64,000 bases of DNA from positions 179,111 to 243,110 of the forward strand of contig JAJDAO010000021.1 in assembly GCA_029261835.1 (NCBI GenBank), in the 5' to 3' direction. Shown in pieces: positions 51,441 through 61,527 of this stretch. Positions within the stretch are counted from its first letter, which is position 1. Every line of letters begins with the position of its first letter. Origin of the DNA: Deltaproteobacteria bacterium (lineage in GTDB: Bacteria > Myxococcota_A > UBA9160 > UBA4427). The notes beneath the pieces are model-generated. The model saw nothing but the letters and a program-made list of their open reading frames with translations, was not told the origin of the DNA and did no database searches. The position numbers were made by a program, and so were the translations under genes.

Positions 51441-53570
51441 CTAGGTTCTCAGGAACGGGCTACGCGCCCCGAACCCGGCGATCACCAGTTCGTCACGAGC
51501 TCGAGTCGCAGCTACGTAGAGAAGACACCGCTCCTGCAGCTCGTGTTGCTGGCGGCTCTCGGCGTCCGCTGGATCTCCGGGAACCACGAGCGGGATCCCA
51601 CCCTCTTGCACGCCAGCCAGGAGCACTCGGGAGAACTCGAGGCCCTTGAGACGGTGCATTGTCGCCAGACGTACTCCGGGCTGCCTTGATTCCGACTCGG
51701 GATCTTTCTTGATAAGAAGGGTCTCGAGACCCGAGCTCTGCAGGATCCGCTCGTACCGATCGCGTAGCTGGGCCCGGGTGCGCACCGCGAGACAAACGGC
51801 CTCCGGAGGCACCTCCTTCAGCCACCTGTTCACGGTCTCGATGATAAACGCCGCCTCGTCGGCTTCGCGAGCAAAGTTCTGTACGACGGGAGACGGACCG
51901 TGCCGGAGGGAAACGAAGCCTTTCAGGCTGTCTACGCCACCATCAAGATCATCGATCTCTCGGCCCTCGAGAATTGCCACCGCTCGATCCCGGATCTGTT
52001 CTGTCGTCCGGTAGTTGAGCTTCAGACGACGGGAACGGCCGCGAATCTCGATGCCACATGCACCCATGCGAACAGGTGGTCCGTAGATGCGCTGGTGACC
52101 GTCTCCCACCACAAACAACGAATTCGCTGCCTCGGGGGCGAGTGTCCGGAGAAGGCGGAGCTCGCTCGTGCTGAAGTCCTGCACCTCGTCGCTCAGGACA
52201 GCACAGTACGGAAGTGAGAGGTTCTGCTTCTCAATGTAGAGACGCGCCTCCCGCACCGCGTCCGGCCACTCGAGCCAGCCTTCTTGATTGAGCAGCTCTC
52301 TGTATCGCCCCAGCACTGCCCAGACCTCGGCCCGCTGACGCCGGCTCAGGCGAGTTTCGCGGCCGACTCGGCGGGCGGTGAAGTACTCATCCCGGCCTTC
52401 GACTTCCTGTGCCTGGACCACACGCTCCCATTCGTCGATGTAGAAGCCAAGCCCATACGCGTCGCTGGGGGCCTCCGCCATCGCAAGATCGAACAGGCGC
52501 CGCCGCTCATGATCGGAAACGATGCGGAAGCGATGACCTTGCTTGCGCATGAAGTCCGCCGCCCAGCTGTACAGGTTCGTGATCTCGAGGCGAGCGAATG
52601 TCTCGGCGCTGCAGACATTCCGAAGGTTCATCTGAAGATCGAGCGCCAGGTTTCGTGTGAAGGTGGTGACGAGAATGCGATCGGTGTCTCCGGTGAAGAC
52701 CTGCGACGCCAGGTGGTTCGCGCGGTGCATGAGGACGACCGTCTTTCCCGTCCCGGCCCCCCCCAGCACCCGCACCGGACCTTTGGCGTTCATTCCGACC
52801 AGCTTACGTTGACTCGGATGCAGGAAGACCCTCCACTGCTCCAGTGGGGCGTCAAGCATCGTTTCGAGCTCTACCTGGTCCGAAATCACCTTGAAGCGCT
52901 GCTGCGATTCAGGCCGTTCGAGCGCCGCACCAAAATCTTCGATGTCCACCTTCTTGGGCTCGGGCTTGCTCCGGTCCGCTTCCTCGATCGCCTCGATGAG
53001 GCTGCAGCCGGCGGCGAGCAGATAGAGCATCTCAGCCGCGTCGGAGGGCAGGTGTGGTGCGAGTGCGTCGAGGTCGGCCTCTGTATCGAGCGCCCTAACC
53101 GAAACTAGGAGGGGCTCTGGCACCCCGGCCAGCAGCAGGTCTTCGTCATCGTGATCGGCAAAGAGGCCTGGGACATGCTTCGCAGCGGCGGCATCGGGCG
53201 CCGCCTCGGCCGGAGCCTCAACTGCCCCGTCAACGAGTTCGAAGATCTGAAACGTGCCGGAGGTCGGGTTGATCTCGAAGCGCCGGTCCCGTACCCAACG
53301 GTAGGCGTCGTCGTGATGATCGACCCACACGCAGAGATAGACGTCGCCCTTCGGCGGATGGATCACGATGGCCCGATAGGCCTGATCGATGCGCACGCTG
53401 CGAACCTTGGGGTCGTGGGCGGTCTCGATGCGCTCGAAATTCAGTCCCGACTGGGTTGGATCTTTCTGAAACTTCTCCGAGAACTCTCGGACCTTCTTCT
53501 GGACCTTACGCGGGAGCCGTGAGTAGGCCTCCATGAAGTCCTTTGAGAAGGCGACTTGAGCGCTAGTCAT
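51441..53570 (-). CDS. UvrD/Rep-type helicase with RelE-like N-terminal domain
   Basis: This is a 709-residue superfamily 1 helicase. Residues 1-95 look like a RelE/ParE-fold domain (VAFSKDFMEAYSRLPRKVQK, VRIDQAYRAIVIHP, CVWVDHHDDAYRWVRDRRF). The helicase core has Walker A VLGGAGTGKTVVLMHRAN, motif II LSDEVQDFSTSELRLL, motif IV LNYRTTEQIRDRAV, motif V LATMHRLKGLEFSRVLL and motif VI YVAATRARDELVI. It should translocate 3'-5' on DNA using ATP. The start overlaps the stop of the DUF1998 helicase (ATGA). It is the last gene of the defence operon and converges on the receiver-kinase gene with an 80-base gap. Confidence 0.9.
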   Translation of the reverse strand: MTSAQVAFSKDFMEAYSRLPRKVQKKVREFSEKFQKDPTQSGLNFERIETAHDPKVRSVRIDQAYRAIVIHPPKGDVYLCVWVDHHDDAYRWVRDRRFEINPTSGTFQIFELVDGAVEAPAEAAPDAAAAKHVPGLFADHDDEDLLLAGVPEPLLVSVRALDTEADLDALAPHLPSDAAEMLYLLAAGCSLIEAIEEADRSKPEPKKVDIEDFGAALERPESQQRFKVISDQVELETMLDAPLEQWRVFLHPSQRKLVGMNAKGPVRVLGGAGTGKTVVLMHRANHLASQVFTGDTDRILVTTFTRNLALDLQMNLRNVCSAETFARLEITNLYSWAADFMRKQGHRFRIVSDHERRRLFDLAMAEAPSDAYGLGFYIDEWERVVQAQEVEGRDEYFTARRVGRETRLSRRQRAEVWAVLGRYRELLNQEGWLEWPDAVREARLYIEKQNLSLPYCAVLSDEVQDFSTSELRLLRTLAPEAANSLFVVGDGHQRIYGPPVRMGACGIEIRGRSRRLKLNYRTTEQIRDRAVAILEGREIDDLDGGVDSLKGFVSLRHGPSPVVQNFAREADEAAFIIETVNRWLKEVPPEAVCLAVRTRAQLRDRYERILQSSGLETLLIKKDPESESRQPGVRLATMHRLKGLEFSRVLLAGVQEGGIPLVVPGDPADAESRQQHELQERCLLYVAATRARDELVIAGFGARSPFLRT

Positions 53571-56500
53571 ACTCTGGTCCCCGAGTGGTGACCTTCCCGG
53601 TCCTTGAGAACTCGGATCAGGTCATCAGAATCAAGCGGGTATTTGAACACGTTCCAGCCGGCAGCCTCAAAGACGGGGAGGTCCTCAAGCTGACGCTCAG
53701 CAAGAACCGCCACCTGGAGCTCGGGCCAGCTGAGGTCTGCTTCGGGACCGCTCCCCGCCGTCGTTGGCAGTTCATAATCCAACATGGGCCACGGCAGACC
53801 CGCGTCGTAGACACCCTGAATCAAGGGTCTGGCCTCGACCGTTGCCAGATCGAGCAGCTCCAAGAATTCCGGGTCCACGCCCTTTCCGCTCGCGGCTGCA
53901 TCGGGGGCTTCCGCGGCCTGCGCCTCTGGTTGCGCGGCTTCGACGTAAGGGGACTGCTCCAGGAGCTCCGAAGAGATCACCTCCACGTTCTGATGAAACT
54001 GAAGCAGGTTCCATGCGTGAAGGAAACTCCGCCAACACGACTCGAAGCCGGAGTCCTCGCGGGCTCCCTTCTCATCGAAGATCCGCAGCACCCATCGGTC
54101 TACCTTGCCCTTCTGCAGGGAGGACCGGCTGCTCCTCGCAAGCGCAGCAAACCACTGTTGCCATTCGTGGCGGGTGAGCACTGGTGCATCCGGCCCTACT
54201 TGGGCCATCGGGCCCGTGTCAAACCGTTCCGTCTCTGATTCCAAACGAGATTCGAGGGCCCCGCCGGCCACGGGGCTAAGCCACTGAGGCACCGAGGAGA
54301 GCCAGATTACAGCGTAGGTGCTCGCCAGATTCTCCCACTGAACCACGTCGGGTTGCTGGAGGTACGCCAGCAGCATCTCCATGCTTCCGCGCTGGCCGAG
54401 AACACGATCGAGCGCGAGCCCCATTCCCTGGCCGACCTGCCCCAACTTGCCATGGTTGAGGCCACCGAAGACCTGCGGAGCCGTCGTCTTATTGGGGCTC
54501 TGCTCGAAGTCCCCCACGTCCTTCCAGCTCACGGACCAGACGGCGTACTTACCCGAGTGGAGGATTCCTTTCCGCTTCTGGATGTCGTCGGCGATCCGGC
54601 CCTGATCCTTCCCCGGGCAGGCGTGATAGGCGAGACCATCGCAGAAGACCGCAACGGGTCGAATCGCAGGATCGGCGTTCGCGGGGCGAATCATGAAATC
54701 CGGCCGGCAGGCTGGAACAACGCCCTCGGCCGGCCCTAGATCCACCTGGGCGCGGATCTCCCACGCTTGCTGCCCGGCGCGGAGAATCCAGCACAACTCG
54801 CCGCCCTGGACCTTCTCTTCCCACGACAGACCCTTGGTACTCTCGGCGCGAGCTCGGAGCGCCTCCAGAAACTTCGTCTCCAGCTCGCTCTCGAGCTTCG
54901 ACTCAAGGCTGACCTCCGAAAGCGTGTGCACCGAGGTAAGCGAGTCGCGTTTCTCGAGGATTGCACGAAGCGTTTCCTGCGCCTCTCGGCTCGAGATCAG
55001 CGGAAGCTCACGTTGGCTCTGGTAGGCGAAGAGACAGCGGTAGCAGCCATCGCGATTGGGATCCTGCTGGCACACGCAGGCCTGCAAAGCCGCCAGGGCC
55101 TTCTGGAGGACGTCCAGGAAGTGGCCTTCCTGCCAGAGCTCGGACAGGTAGCCCGTACCTCCCGGAACCCCATCAAAGACGACCAGGTACTGCCGGGTGC
55201 CGTAGCCGCGCGGAATCGGCTCGCGAACCGAGCCCACGATCAGATGCCCGGGGTCGCCCTCGAAGTGGCGCCGAAACCCAAGCTGCAGCGCAGCCTTGAA
55301 AGAGGCGCGCTTGGGCTCAAGCCCGACCTCCGAGACGGGGAGCAGGATGCGGATCGCCTCTGATTGAATCTCCCGATAGAGGAAGACGGCGCCAGTCTTC
55401 TCCTGGACACCCGTTTTGCGGGCCTTGCAGGCCGGGTTGTGGTGGATCTTATTGTCGCGGCCACGAACGCGCCCGCACTCCAGGCAAACGTCGAAGCCCT
55501 TCTCTCCAATCGGCTGCCCGCAGACCCGGAAGCCCTGTTGCCCTGCGCGCACATCGAGACCGAAGTTGATCTCACGAAGCTTCAGGTTCTTGAGAAGCTC
55601 GTACCCGAAGGGCAGCTCTTCGATCAGTTTTGCTCCGTTATAGTGCTCGGGGCCTACGTCGATCAGAGCGAGGAGCTCGTAGAAGGCCTCCTCGCGGTCA
55701 TCCGTGTCGTCGGTGGTCGAGGCCTCCAACCGCGTGGCGAGCGATCGGGAACGCCGGAAGTGAACCAGCGTTCTCGCCTGGCCCGCGTCAGACCAGTTGC
55801 TGTCGGCGCAGCGCGGGCACTCGCTCTCGATCGGCTGGTCCGCGTACTCCAGCCGCATATAGCTGCACTCCTGACAGAGCCGCCAGGTCTCGAGCAGCGG
55901 GCGCGCCTTGCTGCCGATGTCGATTTCGTCGATACGCACCTTTCGGCCGTCGGCGTAGAAGGTGTTGAAGGGGGCCAGCTCCCGGATGGCGGTGCTCGCA
56001 GGACGCATGTACTCGCGGGCCTCGTACTCCCGCTGACCGTCCTGCTTAACCTGCGAGACGACCGACTCGAGCTTCACACCGGGCTCGGGAAATGCGTAGT
56101 TGGGCAGGATCCCCTCGTCCGTGAGGACGTTGAGCGGGTACTTGTTGCTGAGCTCGACCATCAGACGCCCGACGAGCTTTCGCGTCTCGTCGAGATCGGC
56201 TTTCTCTGCCTCCGGATCCTCGACGGATTCCGGGTTGTTTTCGATCTCCTGAATCCGCTTCTTTGCCCGGTCCTGGAGATTCCGGAGCTCCTTTCGCTCT
56301 GTCTCGATCTGCTCGAAGGCTTGATTCACGAGCTGTGGGACGAGGTCGCCGGTCGCAAACTCGAAAAGGCGTTCGCGATTCGTCGAGCTCAGATAGTCGC
56401 CGAAGCAGCTTAGGAAGGTTTCAGTGAGAGAATCCCTGTTCTCTCGGTAGAACTCTAGAAAACGGCCCGGGAAGCCCCGGCGGCCGGCGTCGCCCAGGAT

Positions 56501-59500
56501 GAAACCGGTCTGGCTGGGGATGCTCTTGACCTCCTCCTCCTGTCTCGCCCATGCGTCCATGGCGTGGGCCACGATCTGGCGGCGAAGCATCTCCGGAGCA
56601 TCGAGGAAGCAGCCGGGTGGCAGCACCTGGCCGGCCATCATCTCCATGGGCTGGGTATGGAAGTAGAGGTCGTGCGGGCGGCTATTCGCCAAGGTGAGAC
56701 AGAAGGCGTTTCCGGTCTTTCTCCCCGTTCGGCCGATCCGCTGTAGATAGTTCGGCGTCGTCGGCGGCACGGAGCACAGCATCGCGGCGGATAGATCGCC
56801 AATGTCGATGCCCATCTCGAGTGTCGGCGTACACACCAAGAGGTTTGGCGCCCCCGGCGAGGTCCCTTCGGCAAAGGCCTCCTCCACTCTCTCTCGCGCT
56901 TCGCGGCCAAGAAGACCGGTGTGCTCATGGGTGAAGATTCGCTCGAGGCGGCCCGAACGGTAGATGCGACCGTAGTACGTCTGCTCGTGATCATGCGCAG
57001 GCTCATAGCAACCGGAGCAGCGATACTGCGTGCACGGGCGTCCACTCCAGCGCGCCATCTCACTCGTGGCCAGCGTCACGCGGCGACGACACTCGGGGCA
57101 GCCTACCTGTCCTACCTTGGGCGTCACCCGCAGCCGCCCTGGGTCGATTCCCCAGACATGACCACGCTTCTTCAGCTCATGACTTACCAGAATCCCCGCG
57201 TCTTCCAGACGCTTCACCGCCTCCCGATAGAGATCGTTCAGTCCATCGTCCTTGCGGTCTACGCCGAGCACGCGAGATGCCCAGTCTCGATACCAGGTCA
57301 GTCGATCCGGTTTGCTCACGAACGTGTCGAAGACCGGAGATTCTCCGGACGCTCGCGTTCGGTCCGTCAGGAAACGCGGGAGGACGCTTTCTCGCCCGAA
57401 GGGCGACATCAGCGGCTGCTTGCGCTTGGTCAGGAACCAGCGATTCCCCCCCTCGCGCACGTATGAACGAAGAAGCGGATGGTCGATACCGCCCCGTGTC
57501 CGGAGCCGGTGCAGGACACCGGTCAGCAGGTGCTCGAGGGCACCCTCGGAGAATCCTTCCTCGGGCACTGCATCGAGCATCGTGTTCTCGCGAAGCTCGA
57601 GGGCCAGGGACTCTGCGGCCTGCGAGAGCGCATCGCGGTCGACGGTCACCGTCGAGCACAAGGTGGTCTCGAGGGTGCGCCCCACCCGGGTATTGAGGCC
57701 GTACTCCAATACGGCCTCCCAGGAGAGGCGCTCGCGAAGCTGGTCCTCGAGCTCTCGGTGCGTCCCCACCCCGCCGCGCTCAAGAAAGCGCGCATAGGTT
57801 GGGAGTTCACGCAAATCGCTGGGAAGAAGCGTCGGAATCAGCTTCGCCTGGCCCATCTGCTCACTCCAGAAACCCCACATCCGTTCCGAGAGCTGCTGGA
57901 GTGGGATCTCCTCCTCGCTCGCTTCGACGACGCTCTGCATCGCGGTGCGCAGGTTGAAGCGGTAGGTCCGAGCACCAAAGAAGCCGGCCCGATGCGAAGC
58001 GTCCTGCACCGAGTCCGTGAAGGCGAGTAGCTTCTTGTCGTCGTTGTAGTCAGACTGATAGAGGTGACTGATCGCGACGCTCAGTAGGCTCGGCGCCCGT
58101 GAGCCGAGCATGCGCAGGGTGCCCTCAGCTCCGCAGTCCGGGCAGGCTTGAAGGAACCTCGGCGGCTTGCCGTCGGACACATCGGCGCCAAGGCGGATCG
58201 GGGTCATCGCAAGCGGTTCGCCATCGCCGCCGTCCACGGCCGCCATCTTGCAGTGATCACAGGTCGCTGACCCGCCGCCGGGTTGAACCCGCAGGCAGCC
58301 CGGGCAGAGATACTCTGGAAACCCCTCCGGATCGCCTGCATGCCCGAAGACCACGTAGCGACAGGTGCGGTTGCGATTGAGCCAGTTGCGGCCGATGGAT
58401 TGAAGATCCGTCCGGAGAACCTGCTCGCTCTCGCGCTGGAATGCTGCGAGCCCAGCCGAGCCACATTCCCGGCAGTGCGCAATGGGAAGCCAATAGCCGG
58501 CCTCACCGCCGTCATTGCGGATTCCGTCGTCCACCCAAGCAAACGCGGGTGAAGTGGTAGCGGGCAGCACCTTTCGCAACAGGTGGCGCAGCTCTCGAAG
58601 CCAGAGCTGTGCTTGCACCGCGAGAAAGGGCTCTGTGCGATGCGGATCTTCGGAGCTGGGTGCCAGGCGTCGCGCGTGGGACACGAGGCCGAGGAACGAC
58701 TCTAGGAGTCGCTGGCGTCCCGCCGGCTCGAAGGTCTCCCACTCGGGTACTCGGGGCAGGAGGCCGGCATCGAGCTCCGGCCAGCTCTTGAGGCTCCCGC
58801 CCAACACCTTCAGGATCTGGCGCAGGAAGTCGTGCCGCTCGAGGCGTTTCCCAATCTCCACTGCGTCCACGCCGCCGGCGTCATCCCCCAGCCAAAGCTC
58901 CGCCTGGCGCCGCAGCCAAGCCCCGGAATCGGAGTGCGCCTCGGGTTCGAGTTCGCCAATCTGATCGGGCCGGGGAAGACGCTCGAGGTTCACGGTCTCG
59001 CCGAGCGTTTCGACAGCGTCCAGCCGGTCTTCGGTGACGACGCTGTCCTCGAAGAAGTCCTCATCGAAGACCTTGCTCGCAAAGCCCGTGAGGGCCTGGA
59101 TGGTCTCGCGACGCATCCCGCCACCGATGGTCGCCGAGGTGCCGATCGAGCAGACGCTACCCGGGGCGCAGCCAAGCCGCCGCTTGAGGCGCCGAATCAG
59201 ACACGCGACGTCGCTCCCCTGCGCGCCGTCGTAGGTGTGGAGCTCGTCGAGCACCAGGTAGCGCAGCGTGTCGGGGCCGTTGTGCTGCCAGAGTCGTCGG
59301 TCCTCGGGGCGCAGCAACAGGAAGTCCAGCATCTTGTAGTTGGTGAGGAGGATGTCCGGCGGCGACGCACGAAGCACGTTGCGGTCGTCGACCAGGTGCT
59401 CGCGGTCCGCGGCCCCGTGTTGGCCCTTCCCGCCCACGTACAGCCCCGCCATCACCTTCCCACGTAGCCGCTCGTCGTCCCAGAGCATCTGTGCCAGCCG

Positions 59501-59932
59501 CCGAGCCTGGTCGCTCGCCAGTGCGTTCATTGGGTAGAGGAGGATCGCTTTGACGCCCGGCTCCCCCCGGTTGCGCCAGCAATGGTCGAGGGCCGGGTAG
59601 AGGAAGCACTCCGTCTTTCCCGAGCCCGTACCCGTAGTCACCAGGGTGTGCTGGGGTTGATGACCATCCTTCGAATAGAGGCGCTGGAGGGCCTTGAGCT
59701 GGTGTTTGTAAGGCTCGAAGCCCGGCCGGATCTCGAGGGGGATCCGCTCGCCTGCCTCGGCCTTCCGGAAGGGCAGCCGGATGTCTACGTAGGGGCCCTT
59801 GAAGAGACCCTCCTCGCCATCGAGGAAGTCGAAGAGCGCGCACTCGAACTCGGGGTCAGCCAGAGCGAAGGTGGTGCGCAGGTAATCGAGGACGGTTTCT
59901 CGGACCTGGCGGGCGACAACGGAGGGAATCAC
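53567..59932 (-). CDS. Giant DEAD/DEAH-DUF1998 helicase with C-terminal nuclease-like domain
   Basis: This 2121-residue superfamily 2 helicase is similar in size and order to DruE of Druantia and to DrmA/DrmB of DISARM taken together. Walker A is TTGTGSGKTECF (residues 99-110), motif II is LVLDELHTYDGAQGSD, and the second RecA domain has PTLEMGIDIGDLSAAML and NYLQRIGRTGRKTG. Zinc-type Cys pairs occur in CPECRRR and CSGC, and the DUF1998 block is GVPGGTGYLSELWQEG to DGCYRCLFAYQSQ. A Vsr/PD-(D/E)XK-like segment follows: CRPDFMIRP, VAVFCDGLAYHACPG, YAVWSVSWKDV. The start is the GTG at 59932, overlapping the DUF2357 stop (GTGA); an ATG 18 codons upstream lies inside that gene. Confidence 0.9.
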   Translation of the reverse strand: MIPSVVARQVRETVLDYLRTTFALADPEFECALFDFLDGEEGLFKGPYVDIRLPFRKAEAGERIPLEIRPGFEPYKHQLKALQRLYSKDGHQPQHTLVTTGTGSGKTECFLYPALDHCWRNRGEPGVKAILLYPMNALASDQARRLAQMLWDDERLRGKVMAGLYVGGKGQHGAADREHLVDDRNVLRASPPDILLTNYKMLDFLLLRPEDRRLWQHNGPDTLRYLVLDELHTYDGAQGSDVACLIRRLKRRLGCAPGSVCSIGTSATIGGGMRRETIQALTGFASKVFDEDFFEDSVVTEDRLDAVETLGETVNLERLPRPDQIGELEPEAHSDSGAWLRRQAELWLGDDAGGVDAVEIGKRLERHDFLRQILKVLGGSLKSWPELDAGLLPRVPEWETFEPAGRQRLLESFLGLVSHARRLAPSSEDPHRTEPFLAVQAQLWLRELRHLLRKVLPATTSPAFAWVDDGIRNDGGEAGYWLPIAHCRECGSAGLAAFQRESEQVLRTDLQSIGRNWLNRNRTCRYVVFGHAGDPEGFPEYLCPGCLRVQPGGGSATCDHCKMAAVDGGDGEPLAMTPIRLGADVSDGKPPRFLQACPDCGAEGTLRMLGSRAPSLLSVAISHLYQSDYNDDKKLLAFTDSVQDASHRAGFFGARTYRFNLRTAMQSVVEASEEEIPLQQLSERMWGFWSEQMGQAKLIPTLLPSDLRELPTYARFLERGGVGTHRELEDQLRERLSWEAVLEYGLNTRVGRTLETTLCSTVTVDRDALSQAAESLALELRENTMLDAVPEEGFSEGALEHLLTGVLHRLRTRGGIDHPLLRSYVREGGNRWFLTKRKQPLMSPFGRESVLPRFLTDRTRASGESPVFDTFVSKPDRLTWYRDWASRVLGVDRKDDGLNDLYREAVKRLEDAGILVSHELKKRGHVWGIDPGRLRVTPKVGQVGCPECRRRVTLATSEMARWSGRPCTQYRCSGCYEPAHDHEQTYYGRIYRSGRLERIFTHEHTGLLGREARERVEEAFAEGTSPGAPNLLVCTPTLEMGIDIGDLSAAMLCSVPPTTPNYLQRIGRTGRKTGNAFCLTLANSRPHDLYFHTQPMEMMAGQVLPPGCFLDAPEMLRRQIVAHAMDAWARQEEEVKSIPSQTGFILGDAGRRGFPGRFLEFYRENRDSLTETFLSCFGDYLSSTNRERLFEFATGDLVPQLVNQAFEQIETERKELRNLQDRAKKRIQEIENNPESVEDPEAEKADLDETRKLVGRLMVELSNKYPLNVLTDEGILPNYAFPEPGVKLESVVSQVKQDGQREYEAREYMRPASTAIRELAPFNTFYADGRKVRIDEIDIGSKARPLLETWRLCQECSYMRLEYADQPIESECPRCADSNWSDAGQARTLVHFRRSRSLATRLEASTTDDTDDREEAFYELLALIDVGPEHYNGAKLIEELPFGYELLKNLKLREINFGLDVRAGQQGFRVCGQPIGEKGFDVCLECGRVRGRDNKIHHNPACKARKTGVQEKTGAVFLYREIQSEAIRILLPVSEVGLEPKRASFKAALQLGFRRHFEGDPGHLIVGSVREPIPRGYGTRQYLVVFDGVPGGTGYLSELWQEGHFLDVLQKALAALQACVCQQDPNRDGCYRCLFAYQSQRELPLISSREAQETLRAILEKRDSLTSVHTLSEVSLESKLESELETKFLEALRARAESTKGLSWEEKVQGGELCWILRAGQQAWEIRAQVDLGPAEGVVPACRPDFMIRPANADPAIRPVAVFCDGLAYHACPGKDQGRIADDIQKRKGILHSGKYAVWSVSWKDVGDFEQSPNKTTAPQVFGGLNHGKLGQVGQGMGLALDRVLGQRGSMEMLLAYLQQPDVVQWENLASTYAVIWLSSVPQWLSPVAGGALESRLESETERFDTGPMAQVGPDAPVLTRHEWQQWFAALARSSRSSLQKGKVDRWVLRIFDEKGAREDSGFESCWRSFLHAWNLLQFHQNVEVISSELLEQSPYVEAAQPEAQAAEAPDAAASGKGVDPEFLELLDLATVEARPLIQGVYDAGLPWPMLDYELPTTAGSGPEADLSWPELQVAVLAERQLEDLPVFEAAGWNVFKYPLDSDDLIRVLKDREGHHSGTRV

Positions 59933-61521
59933 GACTGAGCCTCGAATCCGGCCGGCATGCGCCCCTGCAAGAGGGAGAGCAGCCATGGGGGCGGTTCGCT
60001 TCCGGGCCGAAGTGCTGTGACCCCCACCCGGTGCTCGGCGACGAAATCCGCGGCCTCCAGCCAGGGAGCGCCACCCGAGGCGGGCACCAGCAGCAGGCTG
60101 GCGATCGGTCGTCTACTGCCCATCCTCAGCGAGTCCCGATAGATATGGGCCGAAGTCATCGCATCGAGAACATTCTCACGCGTCACACGGTACTTCGCAT
60201 CCAAGACGACGAAACCGGCTTCGTCCGATCGCTTCCAGCTCAGGACGATATCCGGATAGCGTTGGCCCGAAATCGACCAGAATCCCTGTTTCTCCTCGCC
60301 GGCCGTGCTGCGGAAGGAGGGTTGGAGTAGAAGCCTCAGCCGCAATCCGTCTATCGTGCTTCCCTCCAGACGCTCGCGCGACATGCGTTTCCACTCGAGG
60401 TCCGGCAGGAGAGCCCCGAGGCGACGGCTCAGTTCCACGAAGCACCAGCGCTCATAGATCTCCCAGGTCGGGCTGAGGGGGAGAAGCTCTTCTCGCTCGA
60501 GCCCTTCGACACCCGTCCGCAGCGCTTCCCAGGCCAAACGCCAGAAGCGCGCGTACAACGGGTGGGCGGCAACTGCATTGAGCCCAGCTGCCGTCACCTC
60601 CGGTCGGCTGACGTCGTAGAAAGGCTGCCGTCGAGCGGCCTCAAGCAGCTCCTCGTGCATTCCCTGTAGAAAGCTGCTCCAGGCCGGCCAGCGCTGGACC
60701 AGGCCGGTGACGGTGTCCGAACGCGGCTCGTCTTTCACCTTCCGCTCGAGAGCGGCGCGGACGTCGGAGCAGCGGCGCTGGAGAGCCTGCAGCATGGCCA
60801 GAAGACAGCGGTTGGCCGGCGAATCGTAGTGGCGCTCCACATCGGGAACGTCTGCGACGAGTTCCCGCGCCGGGCCAGCCAGATCGAAGCTGTCGAGCTT
60901 CCCCATGGCCACCAAGAGCATCGGCTGGCGTAGCGCGGCCTGCGCCGTGCGTCGATCCACTCGCCGAATCCGGTGCGGCGGGACCAGCCGGCGGCGAGCC
61001 CGCAGCGCCCACATCGGCTCTCGCAGAATGGCTCGCAAGGCCCGCTGGATTGCCGCTTCACGCGTCCGCAGGCGGGACAGGGCCACGAGTGGATCTTGGC
61101 TCAGCCCCAGCGCACCAAGCCGCTGGCGCGCCGGCTCCTGCCCGACAACCAGCGAGGGGTCGAAGCCGAGGAGATCGGCCAGCATCTCGCCGAAGACATC
61201 GCGTCCGAGCTTCTTCGCATCGGGACTTACGTCGAGGCGCCAGGAGCCCAGCCTGCGGCCGTCGGTCGCCACCAAGTCGGCACGCACCTCGCCCGCATAG
61301 AAACCAGGTTTCCAGGCCCATCCCGATCGGTTCCCGGCCAAGACCGGCGCCAGGGGGGCATCGTCAACAAGAAGCTGGCATTCGACGCCCGGTGGGCACA
61401 GAAAGACAACCTCACCCAGCTCCGAGAAGCCTCCATTCAGAGCCGGCGTCGGGGCCAGCTCGCGCTGCACGTCGCCTCTCAGGACGTATAGCGGCAACGC
61501 GTCTTCCGAGGTTGTCTCCAC
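59929..61521 (-). CDS. DUF2357 protein with PD-(D/E)XK nuclease domain (McrC-like)
   Basis: This is a 530-residue protein. The N-terminal half (residues 1-260) is beta-rich then helical, in DUF2357 style (RTREAAIQRALRAILREPMW, DSPANRCLLAMLQALQRRC). The C-terminal half is a nuclease: LSPTWEIYERWCFVELSRRL supplies the conserved Trp/Tyr-E-x-W helix, and the active site is YPDIVLSWK followed by FVVLDAKYR (D ... D-A-K). It pairs with the AAA+ gene just upstream as McrC pairs with McrB. It is translated from GTG 61521, seven bases after the AAA+ stop. The probable role is DNA cleavage driven by the AAA+ motor. Confidence 0.88.
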   Translation of the reverse strand: METTSEDALPLYVLRGDVQRELAPTPALNGGFSELGEVVFLCPPGVECQLLVDDAPLAPVLAGNRSGWAWKPGFYAGEVRADLVATDGRRLGSWRLDVSPDAKKLGRDVFGEMLADLLGFDPSLVVGQEPARQRLGALGLSQDPLVALSRLRTREAAIQRALRAILREPMWALRARRRLVPPHRIRRVDRRTAQAALRQPMLLVAMGKLDSFDLAGPARELVADVPDVERHYDSPANRCLLAMLQALQRRCSDVRAALERKVKDEPRSDTVTGLVQRWPAWSSFLQGMHEELLEAARRQPFYDVSRPEVTAAGLNAVAAHPLYARFWRLAWEALRTGVEGLEREELLPLSPTWEIYERWCFVELSRRLGALLPDLEWKRMSRERLEGSTIDGLRLRLLLQPSFRSTAGEEKQGFWSISGQRYPDIVLSWKRSDEAGFVVLDAKYRVTRENVLDAMTSAHIYRDSLRMGSRRPIASLLLVPASGGAPWLEAADFVAEHRVGVTALRPGSEPPPWLLSLLQGRMPAGFEAQS

Positions 61522-61527
61522 CTTCCT

